Notes: generated by a model from the letters alone, not told the origin. DNA of 64,000 nucleotides from Capra hircus (GCF_001704415.2 NC_030814.1:74455121-74519120); one strand, 5' to 3'; counted from the stretch's first letter, positions 1 to 11,372 are shown. Numbers and translations are program-made.

Positions 1-159
1 TTACATTTTCTCCATTTTGTTTTCAGGGTTTTTGATCATTTTTACTATCATTATTCTGACATGTTTTTCAGGTAGTTTACCTATTTCCTCTTCCTTTATT
101 TGGACTTCTGTGTTTCTAGTTTGTTCCTTCATCTGTGTAGTATTTCTCTGCCTTTTCAT
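1..159 (-). pseudogene. L1 ORF1 N-terminus, apparently ended by an early stop
   Basis: ATG at 159-157 opens a lysine- and glutamate-rich frame starting MKRQRNTTQMKEQTRN, typical of the N-terminal region before the coiled coil of the L1 ORF1 RNA-binding protein. The frame runs 52 codons and meets TAA at positions 3-1. Intact L1 ORF1 proteins are several hundred residues long, so this is either a nonsense mutation (a CAA glutamine codon turned TAA is the simplest reading) or a frame artefact at the window edge. The downstream part cannot be seen. Confidence 0.6.
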
Positions 160-174
160 TTTTTTTTTTTTAAC

Positions 175-618
175 TTATTGTGTTTGAGGTCTTCTTTTCC
201 CAGTCTTCAAGGTTGAATTCTTTTTTCCTTTTGATTTCTGTCTCCCTAAGGTTGGTCCAGGGTGAGATTTGTGCTGAGCTTTTTTGTTTGTTTGTTTGCA
301 TGTTTGTTTTTCCTCTGGTGGGCAAGGCTGAGTGAGGTGATGATCCTGTTTGCTGATGACTGGGTTTGTGCTTTTGTTTTGTTTTTTGTTTAGGTGAGGT
401 GTCCTGAACAGGATGCTACTGGTACTTGGGTGATGCTGGGTCTTGTAGTCAAGTGGTTTCCTTTGTGTGAGTTTCGCTATTTGATACTCCCTAGGATAAG
501 TTCTCTGGTAGTCTAGGGTCTTGGAATCAGAGCTCCCATTCCAAAGGCTCAGGGCTTGATCTCTCCCTAGGATGCCCTCCAATGCTGTGCTGGTCTCTGG
601 ATCTGCTGTGGGGGGCAT
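175..618 (-). other. Upstream reading frame in the L1 5' UTR
   Basis: A sense-strand frame begins with ATG at 618-616 and ends at 177-175, about 147 codons, finishing 15 bases before the ORF1 ATG and in a different frame. The predicted peptide is rich in Lys, Gln, Thr and Ser near its C-terminus, with no domain I recognise and no membrane segment. It may be chance openness in a GC-rich untranslated region. I do not claim it is translated. Confidence 0.3.
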
Positions 619-916
619 CTCAGATTCTAATCTGGTCCTACTCCTGTGTGTTCTTGCTTCCAATGTCCACAGTTATCAGAACTAGTGCATTTTCTTTCGT
701 GGGAGCTCTCAACATCCCTTTATATATTCTGTAGACACAGAATGTGCCTAGTTGATCGTGTGGATTTAATCTGCAGCTTGTGCAGCTGGTGGGAAGGTTT
801 GGGGTCTTCTTCCTTAGCCACACTGCCCCTGGGTTTCAATTGTGGTTTTCTTTCCAACTCTGCATGTGGGTTGTCCACTAGGGTTTGCTCCTGAGACTGC
901 TCTGGAGGACTTGGGT

Positions 917-1241
917 CTGCCCCAGTGAGGGCCAGGTGAGGAGGTGGTGCAGCTGCTTGGGTTGCAGCTGTCCTGGCAGCACCAAGTTCTCAGGGGAAGT
1001 TGGTGGCTAGGGCAGCAGGAAATATTGTGCTCTAGAAGCATATGGCAACCACTATGGCCAATATGCTCCAGTATTCTTGCCTGGAGAAACCCCCTGACAG
1101 AGGAGTCTGGCAGGCTACAGTCCACAGGGTCGCAAACAGCTGGACACGACCTAAGCAACCATGTGTGTATAGACGCAAGACTTTGGCTATGGCAGCTCTG
1201 CCCCAGTGAGGGTTGGGTGTTGAGGTGGTACAGCTGCTTGG
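917..1241. repeat. Direct 44-bp repeat flanking a BovA-like segment in the L1 5' UTR
   Basis: The segment at 917-960 recurs at 1198-1241 with 38 of 44 bases identical, an offset of 281 bp. Between the copies, about 1040-1160 reads like the 3' half of a Bov-tA SINE (TCCAGTATTCTTGCCTGGAG, then a GACACGAC-type tail). This suggests either a partly duplicated 5' UTR unit or an old SINE insertion carried inside the L1 lineage. Confidence 0.6.
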
Positions 1242-2162
1242 CTTGCTGGGACCCTAGAGGCTCCAAGTGTACAGGGACACAGACTGCATCTGCTGCAGGA
1301 GTTATGGCCCTACTAGTGTCTTTTTTTGAGCCTCTTGTAGCTGGTAATAAGAAGGCTTCTTTGGCCAGTCTTTCTCTGTAGCTCCTGTTCAGGCCTTAGA
1401 TGGCTCCTTTAGCCAGGTTTGTTCTCTGTTGTTTGGCTCATCAGCACATAAAAGGGCCCCTCTAGGTGGGGTCCTACTCTGTAGTTCAGTGCACCAGGTG
1501 TTTGATGGGCCAGCCTCTCTATTGTTCAGCTGCTGGTGTTGGCGTGTGGGGGCAGAGAGGCTATGGTGATGGCTCCACCCACTACATGTGACTCAGCAGT
1601 ATCACCTTGCTTCCATGGCTGCCTGGCTTTCCTCCACTGGCATTTCCCACCACAATCTCCTCCCTCACATCCCCTCCATCCATCTCTCCACAGTCAACAG
1701 CAGCCCTTGCCCTGGGATTGCTCCACAGTCCCTAACCTCCAACTCCCAGTCACTGTGCCTTCTGGTGACCTGCATCCCTGTCCGGAGTATGTATGGCTGT
1801 GGCAAGAACTGTCTGATTCTCATTCCATTTAGGCTGCCACAGATCAGCTGTTTCACTCTCAGCCTTAAATGTTTCTCCTCTGACTCAGACAGTTGCCCTG
1901 ATGTGGGGATGGGACCCCTGCTTCAGTTCCCCTATCTGCTGAGGGCAGGTCCAATCCTACTAATGCTCCTGTCTTTCCCCCTAGTTCCTTCCTCCTACTG
2001 AGTTTTGCATGGGTCTATATATTCTTTTCTGCTCGTCAGATACTCCTGTCTGCTCTCAGCTGGTGTTCTGCATGCACTTCTGTGTCTGAAGGTGTATTCC
2101 TGATGTATCCATGGAGAGAGACCTGCTCCACGTCCACCTACTCCTCCACCATCTTGTTCTCT

Positions 2163-2594
2163 GAAAATGTTCATTTTTAATTGGCATATTTAGATACAAA
2201 AGGTGAGCTTTCTCACTTGCCCAACAGTCTGAGAAGTGTCTCTGAGAGAGTCTGTAAGTACTGCTTGCTTCTGCCCCACAGAACACTGTAACCCAAATTT
2301 TTATCCAGACTGGAAGATCTAATGATGGAGGTGCTTTAAATTTGGAAATACAGATATGAGGAAAACAAGAGTCAAGTCCCACAAAAGCTCTGAAGCCTGG
2401 GGCCCAACTGAAGCCAAGTTGATCAAGAAATTCCCCAAGGCAGGGAAGAGGGAGTAAGTTTTTCAGGACAGTGATATCTGATAGTCTATTATAATCTATT
2501 CTGTGTGTTGAGATATGGTCCTCTCTGCTAACCCTAACTTTGAGTAAAATCTATTACATATTTTTCCTTCCAGTGGCATTTCTATAAAATGAAT
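2163..2594. other. Unassigned
   Basis: Moderately AT-rich DNA between the L1 5' end and the LTR. I see no coding signal or recognised repeat. Confidence 0.4.
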
Positions 2595-3163
2595 AGAAGT
2601 GTGATAGATGGAATTTCTAAAATGATCCCTCAGTGATGCCCCAACTTAATCTGTAGAACCTGCTTACATGTCTGGATATCACCCCTGTTCTTACGTTATA
2701 TCATCTAATGCCCTTGAGATGGGGAGATTATCCAGGTCAGTCTGATCTAATCACATGAGTCTATAAAAGAAGGGAGCTTCCTCTGGCTCGTAGCAAATAA
2801 GAAAGTCAGAGAGACATGGAACCTGAGCAGGACTTGAACCATTGTTTGTTTGAAGATGAATGGGGTGAAGTGAGATGGGTTGTGACGGCCCTGAGGAATT
2901 GAATGAGGCCCATGGCTAACCTCCAGCAAGGAAACTGGGACCTTACTCCTACAGCCACAAAGCGCTGAATTCTGCCAACATGAATGAACTTTTAAAGTGG
3001 ATTCTTTCCTGGAGAGCAAAGCCAGCACCATGATTTTAGCCTTGAGCATAAAACACAACCTAGCTCATGCAAGTATGCACATTTGTGAGCTAATAAATGG
3101 TACTGTGTTAAGCCACCAAGGTTGTGGTAATGTGGTACAAAGAAATAGAAAACTAACACGGCT
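2595..3163 (+). mobile_element. Solo LTR, ERVL-MaLR (MLT1-like)
   Basis: This long terminal repeat of an old non-autonomous retrovirus-like family lies in sense orientation. The diagnostic end is present: a 'gagctaataaatgg' stretch carrying the polyadenylation signal, then 'ttaagccaccaag', then a tail ending 'agaaaactaacac'. The middle carries the usual 'gtgatgccccaactt' to 'ccagcaaggaaactggga' succession. No internal region follows, so it is a solo LTR. The subfamily is uncertain. Confidence 0.65.
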
Positions 3164-3269
3164 CATCATAACGATGGGCCGAAAAAAATGGACGTAGAAA
3201 AATAATCATAAGAGAGAGTGTAAAGCAGGAATAGAATAGAGAAGAGATGGAGAGAGAGGGATGAGCTGC

Positions 3270-3571
3270 ATGGCCACAGTCAAGAAAGGCAAACCAGAGC
3301 TCAGAAAGAAGGTACATCCAGCGGTGGTAATTCGACAACGAAAGTCATACCGGAGAAAAGATGGTATGTTTCTTTATTTTGAAGATAATGCAGGGGTCAT
3401 AGTAAACAATAAAGGCGAGATGAAAGGTTCTGCCATCACAGGACCAGTTGCAGAGGAATGTGCAGACTTGTGGCCCAGGACTGCATCCAATGCTGGCAGC
3501 ATTGCATGAATCTTTGGTGTATTTGTAAGAAAATAAAAATTACTTGCTCCCCCCCCCCAAAAAAAAAGAAG
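3270..3571 (+). pseudogene. RPL23: RPL23 processed pseudogene, 5'-truncated
   Basis: The frame from ATG 3270 to TGA 3507 encodes 79 residues matching the C-terminal part (about residue 62 to 140) of large-subunit ribosomal protein L23, beginning MATVKKGKPELRKKVHPAVV and ending SNAGSIA. The first 61 codons are absent. I see three substitutions against the mammalian protein: Val to Met before FLYFED, Lys to Glu before CADLW, and Ile to Thr before ASN. There is no frameshift or internal stop. A short 3' UTR, an AATAAA-type signal (aaaataaaaatt), a C run and a poly-A tract follow. Lack of introns, 5' truncation and poly-A show an L1-mediated retrocopy. It cannot encode a full ribosomal protein and is probably silent. 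Confidence 0.93.
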
Positions 3572-4724
3572 AAGGGTTCAAGGTTTCCCACAGTGGAATG
3601 AAGGCTTATCCATTTTATTTAACTATTAAATGAGTATGAGCACCTGACTAGTGTTCAGATTTGAGAGAATAGCCTGTGCCTGTGGGGAAAGCATACAAAA
3701 TTATAGACTCCGTTTTATGAGAGTATTGGAAAGTACAGAATTTTCATGACCTGAGGCATGAGGGAAAGTAGAAATTCCCTAGCTGGGGTACATAAATAAA
3801 ACTGTCCCACCTCAAAGCAATCTTTTTTTTTTTTTAACTTGGAAAATTGTGGAATTTGAAAGAGTAAAAACTCTAAACTGTAGTTTGCAATCTTATATTC
3901 CAGAGATACAAAATATCTTCAAGATGGCATCAAGTATGGTATCAAGAAAACCTACCTGTAAAAGTATGCTCTTGAGTATAATGGGATTATACCTGCAATT
4001 GGATAACATTAAGAAAACAATATCAAAGATCAGAATATCAACATATCTATATATGCTTTGTGAAGGTTTCCTGCTAAACATGGAAAACTCATCACACATA
4101 CTCACTGCTAATCCCATGAGAATCTCTACTAAAATGTCAGCTAAAGGATTTTTGAAAAGTAAAAACCTGAAGGTTGTTGTTGTTTTTCCCCACAAAGAAT
4201 ATAGGTGAGACAGATACAGCAACACAGTGTTGGAAAGCAGACAACATTTGGATGGATAATTATTAAATTATGGATGGTACTAAGGATCAGAGAAAACTGT
4301 AAGCCATCAATGGGGGAGGCCAGCCTTCAGGCACATTCATGATATGGAGCCCTGGAAAAGCTCTGGATTGAAGGCACCAGGTACAGCTGGATAGCAGGGT
4401 AACATGAGTGATGGTGAAAACAGGTGTACAGTTGAAATGCCTCTGAGACTGTATCCCATACTGTGTAGAGTTTCTTACCCCACCTCCCTTCACAGCCAAG
4501 GAGTAGAGATTTACCTTCTGGGGATTGGTAGAGACACTTTAATCCTAAGAACACAAGTTACAGATGAGGATGGGATATCATATTGAAAACAGAAGGATTT
4601 ATTAGAAGACCATATTAAGTGGCCATGTTTCTGGTCTCTTTTTTTCTCTAGATGAAATGCTGGAACTTGAGTTCATAGCCCAAAGCAGGAGATTCAAACA
4701 GGGACTGAAAACAATGGCCTGTTG
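3572..4724. other. Unassigned AT-rich DNA
   Basis: No recognised repeat except a T11 run near 3825. A 119-codon open frame at 3849-4208 has no recognisable domain and ordinary AT-rich composition. I treat it as chance. Confidence 0.35.
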
Positions 4725-4872
4725 ACTATTATAATGAAGTCTTTATCTATATCTGCTTCTGTACTACCATGACAGAACCGAATAGTTACAGCAATGAGTA
4801 TCTAACTGATCAAGTATAAGGTATTTGTTCTCTGGCCTTTTATACAAAAAGTTTGCTAATCTCTGAATTAAA
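4725..4872 (-). mobile_element. Old hAT-type DNA transposon fragment
   Basis: The stretch reads like one end of a common mammalian non-autonomous hAT element: 'aagtctttat', then an 'agaaccgaatagttacagcaa' region, 'ctctggcctttta', and a terminal 'aaaagtttgctaatctctg' corresponding to the terminal inverted repeat. It is heavily diverged. The family is not named with certainty. Confidence 0.5.
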
Positions 4873-5189
4873 GACATTTCAAGGAAACTGCCTGGGACAA
4901 GAGACAAAATCTATAGATGCCAGTCATTAAAGTTTTCAAATGAAATGAAATAGCTAAACAAGTTTATTCTACAATAAAACCACCAGTGGACAAAGCCTAA
5001 CTATCCAAATAGAATTGGTAAAGATCTTTGTAGTGTTTCACTTACTATTAAAGAAAGATATACACAAGGATTACAAGATATTTAAATAAGATTTTAATGT
5101 GAAATACAAAGATTAGAAAAAAAAAGAAAAGGAAGAAATCAGAAAAGAGTCATTGAAGATAGCAGAAGAAAACTACACCCCTCCAAAAA

Positions 5190-5540
5190 AAGAAAGGAAA
5201 AAAAAGGTAATAGTTTTAGGGACCAAACTGTATTCATTAAACAGGAATAGGAGCTATACAAAACAGGTACTAACATATGAAAACTTCACTTGAAAATGAA
5301 TACACAAAACAATATAATAGCAACAAATACCTGAAGAAATTCTAGAAGATAAAATTTAAAAAATGTAAGAAATAGAACAACAAAGAGAGAAAAGTATCAA
5401 ATAACGAATTCTAGAAGATAACTAAAACAGAAACACGATTATTTCCAGATTGAGAGGAAAAACTGAGTGCTTACCAAAATATAAAAGAAAAAAAAACTCC
5501 ATATTTTGCCAAGCACTCTGATATGATAGCCAATTAATCA
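5190..5540 (+). mobile_element. Possible old L1/HAL1 fragment
   Basis: A-rich sequence with a run resembling the degenerate 3' part of HAL1/L1M elements ('tttccagattgagaggaa', then 'actgagtgctta'). Support is weak, since A-rich composition alone can mimic this. Confidence 0.25.
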
Positions 5541-6611
5541 GCAAGTCTCAGCTTTCCGAACTGAACAAGTTTATATAATACAATTTGGAAGAAGCACTAA
5601 AATTAGGTCAATATGACCGGTTCCTGTTGTAGTTATCTGACTATAGATGTTATTTGTTGAAAGCTCATATTCTTTTTCAAAACAGTTGCCTCACAACTAC
5701 TCTAGTTACTCATCAATCCACATATTTTAGAATGTTCAATGATAGTGCTGTCTCTCTGAGGCATTCTGGTAGTTGCTTGGTCCCAAGTCCAAAGTTTCCA
5801 AAAATGATCCAGAGAAGTCCATTTGCCAAAAAATTAACTCCATGGGAATTATCTCAAAAGATCTATGACAAAATGAATATAAAAAGTGATACTTTTCTCT
5901 TTTTTGTATGCTACAAAGATAATATTCAAAGCATAATGTTTAGTTAATTTTTAGGAGTCATAGTTTACTAGACTTAATGGAGACCTTCTCAAAACCAAAT
6001 TGGAAGTATGGGTCGTTTGTATACGAGCTCATTTCTTGGTTCTTAAAAGGTAATCAATCAGAATTTTAAAATTCAATTTAATTGAAAATATGATTTGTAT
6101 TTATATCTTTTAAAACAATAAGAAATAAAAGAAAATGGGTTCCACCTCAGTTATGGCTTAAAACTTATGTCTCCCCACTTAGTCTTTTGGACTTTGCAAA
6201 TGCTGCCACTTTAACATGCTTAAAGTTAATCCACAAATATCTTTTCATATCAGCTCATAGTCTTTTGTCTTAACATAGTCTCTATGAATTCATAGGCCAA
6301 AAAAAAAAAATTGAGACTAAATCTTGACATCTCCTTTTAAACCTTTCGTTATATCTATTCACTTCTCAAGTCCTGCTCCATGACAGTGTCTCGTCTGTCC
6401 ACTTCTTCCTCTCTAATGCTATAGATATGACTTCAGCTCGGCTGTAACCACTTTATTACTAAGCTAGTACATTAGGAAGCTGAGAGGTCTCTGTATTTTG
6501 AGTCTCTAATCTGGTAAGTCTTACAAGGTAATTGTATTGAGTCACTCTTTCCTGAAAACCTTTTGTCAGTTTCTAGGGCTTTTGCAAAAGTTCCAAGCTC
6601 ATTATTACAGT
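5541..6611. other. Unassigned AT-rich DNA
   Basis: No recognised repeat and no convincing gene. A 97-codon frame at 5654-5947 looks like chance. Confidence 0.35.
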
Positions 6612-7018
6612 ATTCAGTTCAGTTCAGTCCCTCAGTCGTGTCTGACTCTTTGTGACTCCATGAACCATAGCACACCAGGCCTCCCTGTCCATTACCAACT
6701 CCTGGAGTTCGCTCAAACTCATGTCCATTGCATTGGTGATGTCATCCAGCCATCTCATCCTCTGTCCTCTGCTTCTCCTTCTGCCTTCAATCTTACCCAG
6801 CATCAGGGTCTTTTCAAATGAGTCAGCTCTTAGCATCAAGTGGACAAAGTATTGGAGTTTCAGCTTTAACATCAGTAATTCCAATGAATACCTAGGACTG
6901 ATCTCCTTTAGGATGGACTGGTTGGATCTCCTTGCAGTCTAAGGGACTCTCAAGAGTCTCCTCCAACACCACAGTTCAAAAGCATCAGTTCTTCTGTGCT
7001 TAGCCTTCTTCACTTTTC
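6612..7018 (-). mobile_element. BovB LINE 3' end, antisense
   Basis: Begins with the 'cagttcagttcag' tail characteristic of BovB and covers the last ~400 bp of the element in reverse, including the coding end ('ccttgcagtctaagggactc'). BovB is an RTE-clade retrotransposon of ruminants. Only the C-terminal coding remnant remains, and the copy is 5'-truncated. Confidence 0.9.
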
Positions 7019-7159
7019 CCAATATCACTTTCTCTCCTAGAGAACTGTTTTTTCTCCATTTTGTTACATTCAGCCATCTTACCGAAGCAGTGATACAGTG
7101 TTGAGACTGAAGATTGATTGTATGCAGCTTAAATATGGGCTTTAGGTATATTTTAAAAA

Positions 7160-7295
7160 TTGATTGTATGCATATATGTATACACATAAACATGAGTTTA
7201 TATAAATATGATAATCAGTTTGTATATTATATATAATTTTACAAATTACATATAAATATATATCATGTTTATATATATATAATTTTTCAAAATTT
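7160..7295. repeat. AT-rich low-complexity tract
   Basis: Imperfect TA/TATAAA-type repeats such as tatatataat occur over about 135 bp. Confidence 0.7.
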
Positions 7296-7564
7296 GGAAG
7301 GATAGAGATTGTACCAAAAAATCCAGATTTGTGGCTACTCTTAAGAAATCAGATGCCTTTGCCACAGAGGGATTCTAATACATGGTTATGATTAACCAAA
7401 ACTAAGGCAAGGTTTTTCCCTTTAAAGAGAGCACACACTTTCCCTTTTGCCCTGGTCTCTACCACTCCCCTTTTTCTTATAAATGGCTCACCAACTTTGC
7501 TCATTTATGTCACTCTCCTGTCACCCATAAACCTTTATGTTGGTAACCCCTGCTTCATCTGTGC

Positions 7565-7791
7565 ATGCTACATGCTAAGTTGCTTCAGTCATGTCTGACT
7601 CTTTGCGACCCCATGGGCTATAGCCCGCCAGGCTCCTCTGTCCATGGGAAGCCTCCTGGCAAGAATACTGGAGTGGATTGTCATGCCCTCCTCCAGGAGA
7701 TCTTCACAAACCACGGACTGAGCCCGCATCTCTTATGTTTCCTGCACAGGCAGCTGGGTTCCTTACCACTCACGCCACCTGGAAAGCCTGG
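7565..7791 (-). mobile_element. Bov-tA SINE, antisense
   Basis: Complete tRNA-Glu-headed SINE in reverse: tail 'cttcagtcatgtctgactct' first, BovA body ('ggcaagaatactggagtgga'), then the tRNA head at the right end. Possible target-site duplication: ttcatctgtgc at 7554-7564 and ttcatgtgtac at 7792-7802 (9 of 11). The head contains the internal Pol III promoter boxes, partly decayed. Confidence 0.9.
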
Positions 7792-7802
7792 TTCATGTGT
7801 AC

Positions 7803-9829
7803 TCCTACTTCAAAACATCTCTGATTATGTCATTCATTTGAGATTGCTACTTTCTCTGCACTTCTGTAGATTTAAAAAAAATGCTTCTCTTACATCCTTT
7901 ATAGTAACAATAAAACAAATAAATTCAATCTATTAATACAATCAAAATCAACACTGGAAGTATTTCTCCACTAATGGTTCTTAAACTCTTTGAAAGTCAA
8001 ATGAAGTCTCACCTGATATGTTTCTTTCCAAAGAAGTTAGCACAAATCACGTGTATTTAACAATTGTTTTCTCAAGAGAGTGAATGAGTAAATAATTGCT
8101 TCACTAAAATACATTTTAAATAAATTTCAATATATTTCCATCAAAACAACAAATACGTAAATATAGCTCAAAGGAGATTGACATGTAAATAATCATTTGG
8201 AATGGAATTGTCACTTATGAACATAATTGAATTTTTGTTTTTTGTAGCTAAATAAATTGCAAAATAAACTTGGTATTCTTCAAATTCTGGTTGTTTCATT
8301 TGCACACGTGTTTCCCTCATATTTCCTGCAATTATCTTAAGAGAATTCTTGTTTGAACCCTCACAGATCTAGCCATATGGAAACCAGTTGTTATTTGATG
8401 TGACCTTGTATCATTACTTCCGTGTCTCAAGACACTTTTGTATTCAGAATGCAAAACCCATTAGTGGTAGAGTGATTTGTTCAAGGACAGAGAGTCACTG
8501 AATCTCACAGAATCAGCCTATTAAACCCAGATTACTTAGAAGACCGTAAATTTGGGGACATTGCTCTTATTTTAAGCTGGATAAAACAGAGTTTAGTCTC
8601 ATAGGCTTGTGGTCTCTGATTTGTTTGAGTGGTTTAAGCATCTGGCTCCAAAGAATTAGAAAGAACGGACTAATATTCAATAAATCGATGGGCTAAAATG
8701 TAGCTATTCAAACCACAAAAACTGTTTAATGGATTACTTGAGAAGTGACGGCACAACTCCTGATAGATTAGAAGCTCAACATTCTTCTTCATCATTTGAT
8801 CCAGGAGAAGAGAAGCAGTCTTTCTAATCCTTACAGTTGTACCTTCATTTCACCTTCTAAATACTCTTGCTTTTGTTTAGCATTCCTCAGCTCTGGAAAT
8901 ATGAATGATAAGCTCATCAAGAGAATTAAGTGAAGTTGTTGCATATTACTCTAATGGAATTGTCAGTTCTCATTAATAATAGGAATGTATCATTTACAAT
9001 CAATCAGTTATTCATCGGTGGAAATAGCTAGGCTGTCTTCATTTTTTAAAAATACCATTTTAGTTAGATAGAGATTCTTACTACATGTTTTATAATTGTT
9101 TTATGAAACATTTAAAAATTACTGTCATTTTTCCTTTTTTATAAGAGTTCATTGCTGTCATATCTATGTGATTGCAACAGAATCAGATGAAATTAAAAGA
9201 TTTAGTTTGGCTGATTTATTCACTACTAAGTGGTTTCTTTTTTTCCTTGAACTTTGGTAAATTAGACAGTAATGTCACAGTTTGAAGGCAGAGGAGTTTA
9301 ATATTACTCATTACATGTATGTGCGAAGAATTTAAAATGAGCCACATTGATAACAATATGAGTATGGGCAGGCAAATATGTTAAATTAGAGGAGTGGGTA
9401 AAGTTTACTTTTTAAATTCCTTTGACTTCTGAAAATGTCTACTAAACCATCAAGATTATGAGACTAATCTACTTTCCCATCCCAGTGAGTTTCTAAGGAT
9501 TCTGAGCCAAGAAAATATAATTTAGCTTCAATATTCTCCCTCCAGGATAGGAAAAACATAGACGTTTCAAGAATGAAGTGAAAATAATTTTCTTCCAAAA
9601 TGCTGAAAAATATAAAATATAATTAGTTTTGGTGTCTTTGTGGCTGTTGTTTACTTAACACATCACTTCAAAGATATTTAGTTACTAGTATTATTCACTA
9701 GTTTTCTGTGTTTAAAAATGTATGGCCTCAATAAAATTATGCAAAACATTGTTTTTGTGTAATTTGCCAAGTTATCTGCTATTTTCAGTTAGTGGACATA
9801 ATTAGTAAATATCAAAATTCTTTTGTTTT
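7803..9829. other. Mostly unassigned AT-rich DNA
   Basis: About 2 kb with few recognised repeats. A stretch near 8400-8570 ('gtgatttgttcaaggacaga' and 'aaacccagatta') resembles an antisense MIR. No reading frame here looks coding. Repeat-poor sequence such as 8630-9030 could include conserved non-coding DNA, but this cannot be judged without other species. Confidence 0.35.
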
Positions 9830-10560
9830 CTTTTAGGCATTTTTTACTGAAGTGTAATATACCAATGGGAAAACACACAAACTGTAATTATACATCTTGT
9901 TGTGTATAATTATGTGCAAAATGAGCCATCCATATAACCAGTACCTGGATCAAGCTGTAGAATATTACAAGCAACCCAGAAATCCCCTTGTATCTTCTCC
10001 CAGGCACTATCTTCCAAAAGGTAACAATATCTGAATTCTAATACATAGAGGGTTTTTGATTGTTTGTTTGTTTCTGTTTCTCAAAGTACATTGTATACTT
10101 TTTTTCAGCTTTGGCTTTTCACCTCTCTGTTATACTTTTTAATTGACCCCTATGATTTCCTGAAGCAATAATCTGTTCATCCTAATGATGTATGTAGCAT
10201 TCCATCGTATGAGTACAATATAGTGTCTGGTTCAGTTCTCCGTAGAGGCTATTATAAATAATATCATCATAACATGATGAAATGTATCTTTCTATTGGCC
10301 ATGCACTTAGGATGGGGATCATTGATCAGATGGTAAGTATAAATTCAGCATGGTAGATATTACCAAATGCTTTTCCAAGGTGACTTTTCCAATTTGTACT
10401 CCCATTCATAGTATATGACAATTCCAGCTGTTCTACAATAGTGTCAGCACTTGCTATTGTCTGCTTCTTCATTTCAGCCATTCTTCTGGTGAATAGAGGT
10501 ACGTTGCGATCTAACTTGTATTTCTCCAATGACTAAGCTAAGCACCTTTTCATCTGTTTA
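9830..10560 (-). mobile_element. Old L1M LINE 3' region, antisense
   Basis: Antisense L1 3' UTR-type text: 'ttttactgaagtgtaatata' at the left, 'gtacctggatcaagctgtag', then 'aaatgcttttccaaggtgac' and 'tttgtactcccattcatag'. Highly diverged, so an old mammalian-wide copy. No coding capacity. Confidence 0.65.
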
Positions 10561-11286
10561 TTTACTGTGCTGCTTGGTACTCTAGAAATTTGAACAAACA
10601 CCACTCTCTTACAGATGGAATCTTAACATTAGGGCTCAAACTGTCTTGGTCATGAGAATGAGGCTGTAGTAGTGGATCTGGAGCCTGCATGTCATGGAGA
10701 ATAAAATCATTAGACAAAAGCATTCCTCCTGTGCTCCCCAGTGTCACTGTCTCATCCCCTGTCCTCAAACTCTTGTAAGAGTAGATTGGTTAAGGCAAAG
10801 GTGGATTGGCTAGATATAAAAGAATAAAAGAGAAAAGATGTCGTGATGTTCATAATTTTCCTATTGTGGAAAATATGTTTCACTTAAAAATTCTAATCAA
10901 ACAAAGAAAAAAATAAACACTGTTTGTCATTACACAGAGCATCTGGAGTGGAGGTAGTGAAGGAGATGAAGCAGAATGCAATTCTTCCTTGCATTCTGTG
11001 GTCTATATGTAAGGAAACAAACTCTGACAGATATCAGTTAACAAAGATTGTGCTAAAGGAACTCAGATATAACATGAATATGAGTACTTGGGAGTTCAAA
11101 AAAAAAAAAAAAAACATTGCAAGGCCTTAAAACAATAAAACCAGAGATCAATAATGAGTAAAAATAGCAAGGACCGCACAGAAAAGGATGAGAAACTATT
11201 CTACACTAGTTTAGATGCCTTAGCAGATACTTAGCAAAGAGTCTTGAAAACTATATTACAGAAAAATCATATAGGATTTGAAGAAT
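10561..11286. other. Unassigned
   Basis: No recognised repeat apart from an A-run at about 11099-11114. Short open frames show no known motif. Confidence 0.35.
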
Positions 11287-11372
11287 ACACACACACACAC
11301 ACACACACACAGACACAGACACAGACACACAGACACAGACACACACACACAGACACACACAGACACACACAC
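11287..11372. repeat. (CA)n/(CAGA)n compound microsatellite
   Basis: About 86 bp of AC dinucleotides, with the 3' half interspersed with AGAC units. Likely length-polymorphic. Confidence 0.97.

Larger units (their letters stand above)
1..2162 (-). mobile_element. Ruminant L1 LINE, 5' UTR and start of ORF1, antisense
   Basis: Read on the minus strand, the element starts near 2162 with the purine-rich L1 opening (a 'agatggtggaggagtagg'-type start) and continues through a long GC-richer 5' UTR to an ORF1 start at 159. The rest lies beyond the left edge. L1 is an autonomous non-LTR retrotransposon whose 5' UTR holds the internal promoter. This stretch is visibly richer in G and C than its surroundings, as expected of an L1 5' UTR. 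It looks relatively young because long parts are free of obvious decay. It contains a short duplication and a BovA-like segment, listed separately. Assignment to the bovine-type L1 is by recognition. Confidence 0.8.

Noticed and set aside
1536..2001. Plus-strand frames of 98 and 137 codons
   Set aside because: They lie antisense within the GC-richer L1 5' UTR and overlap each other in different frames. Explained by the L1.
3849..4208. 119-codon plus-strand frame and an overlapping 110-codon minus frame
   Set aside because: No recognisable domain, AT-rich random-looking composition, openness on both strands and no nearby splice or promoter context. Treated as chance.
7565..7791. tRNA gene from the tRNA-like head
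   Set aside because: The head belongs to a Bov-tA SINE. It is diverged and followed by the BovA body, not a free tRNA gene. The same applies to all other Bov-tA copies.
11287..11372. Possible CRISPR-like regular spacing in the CA/CAGA tract
   Set aside because: Units are 2-6 bp without spacers. It is a compound microsatellite in a mammalian genome.
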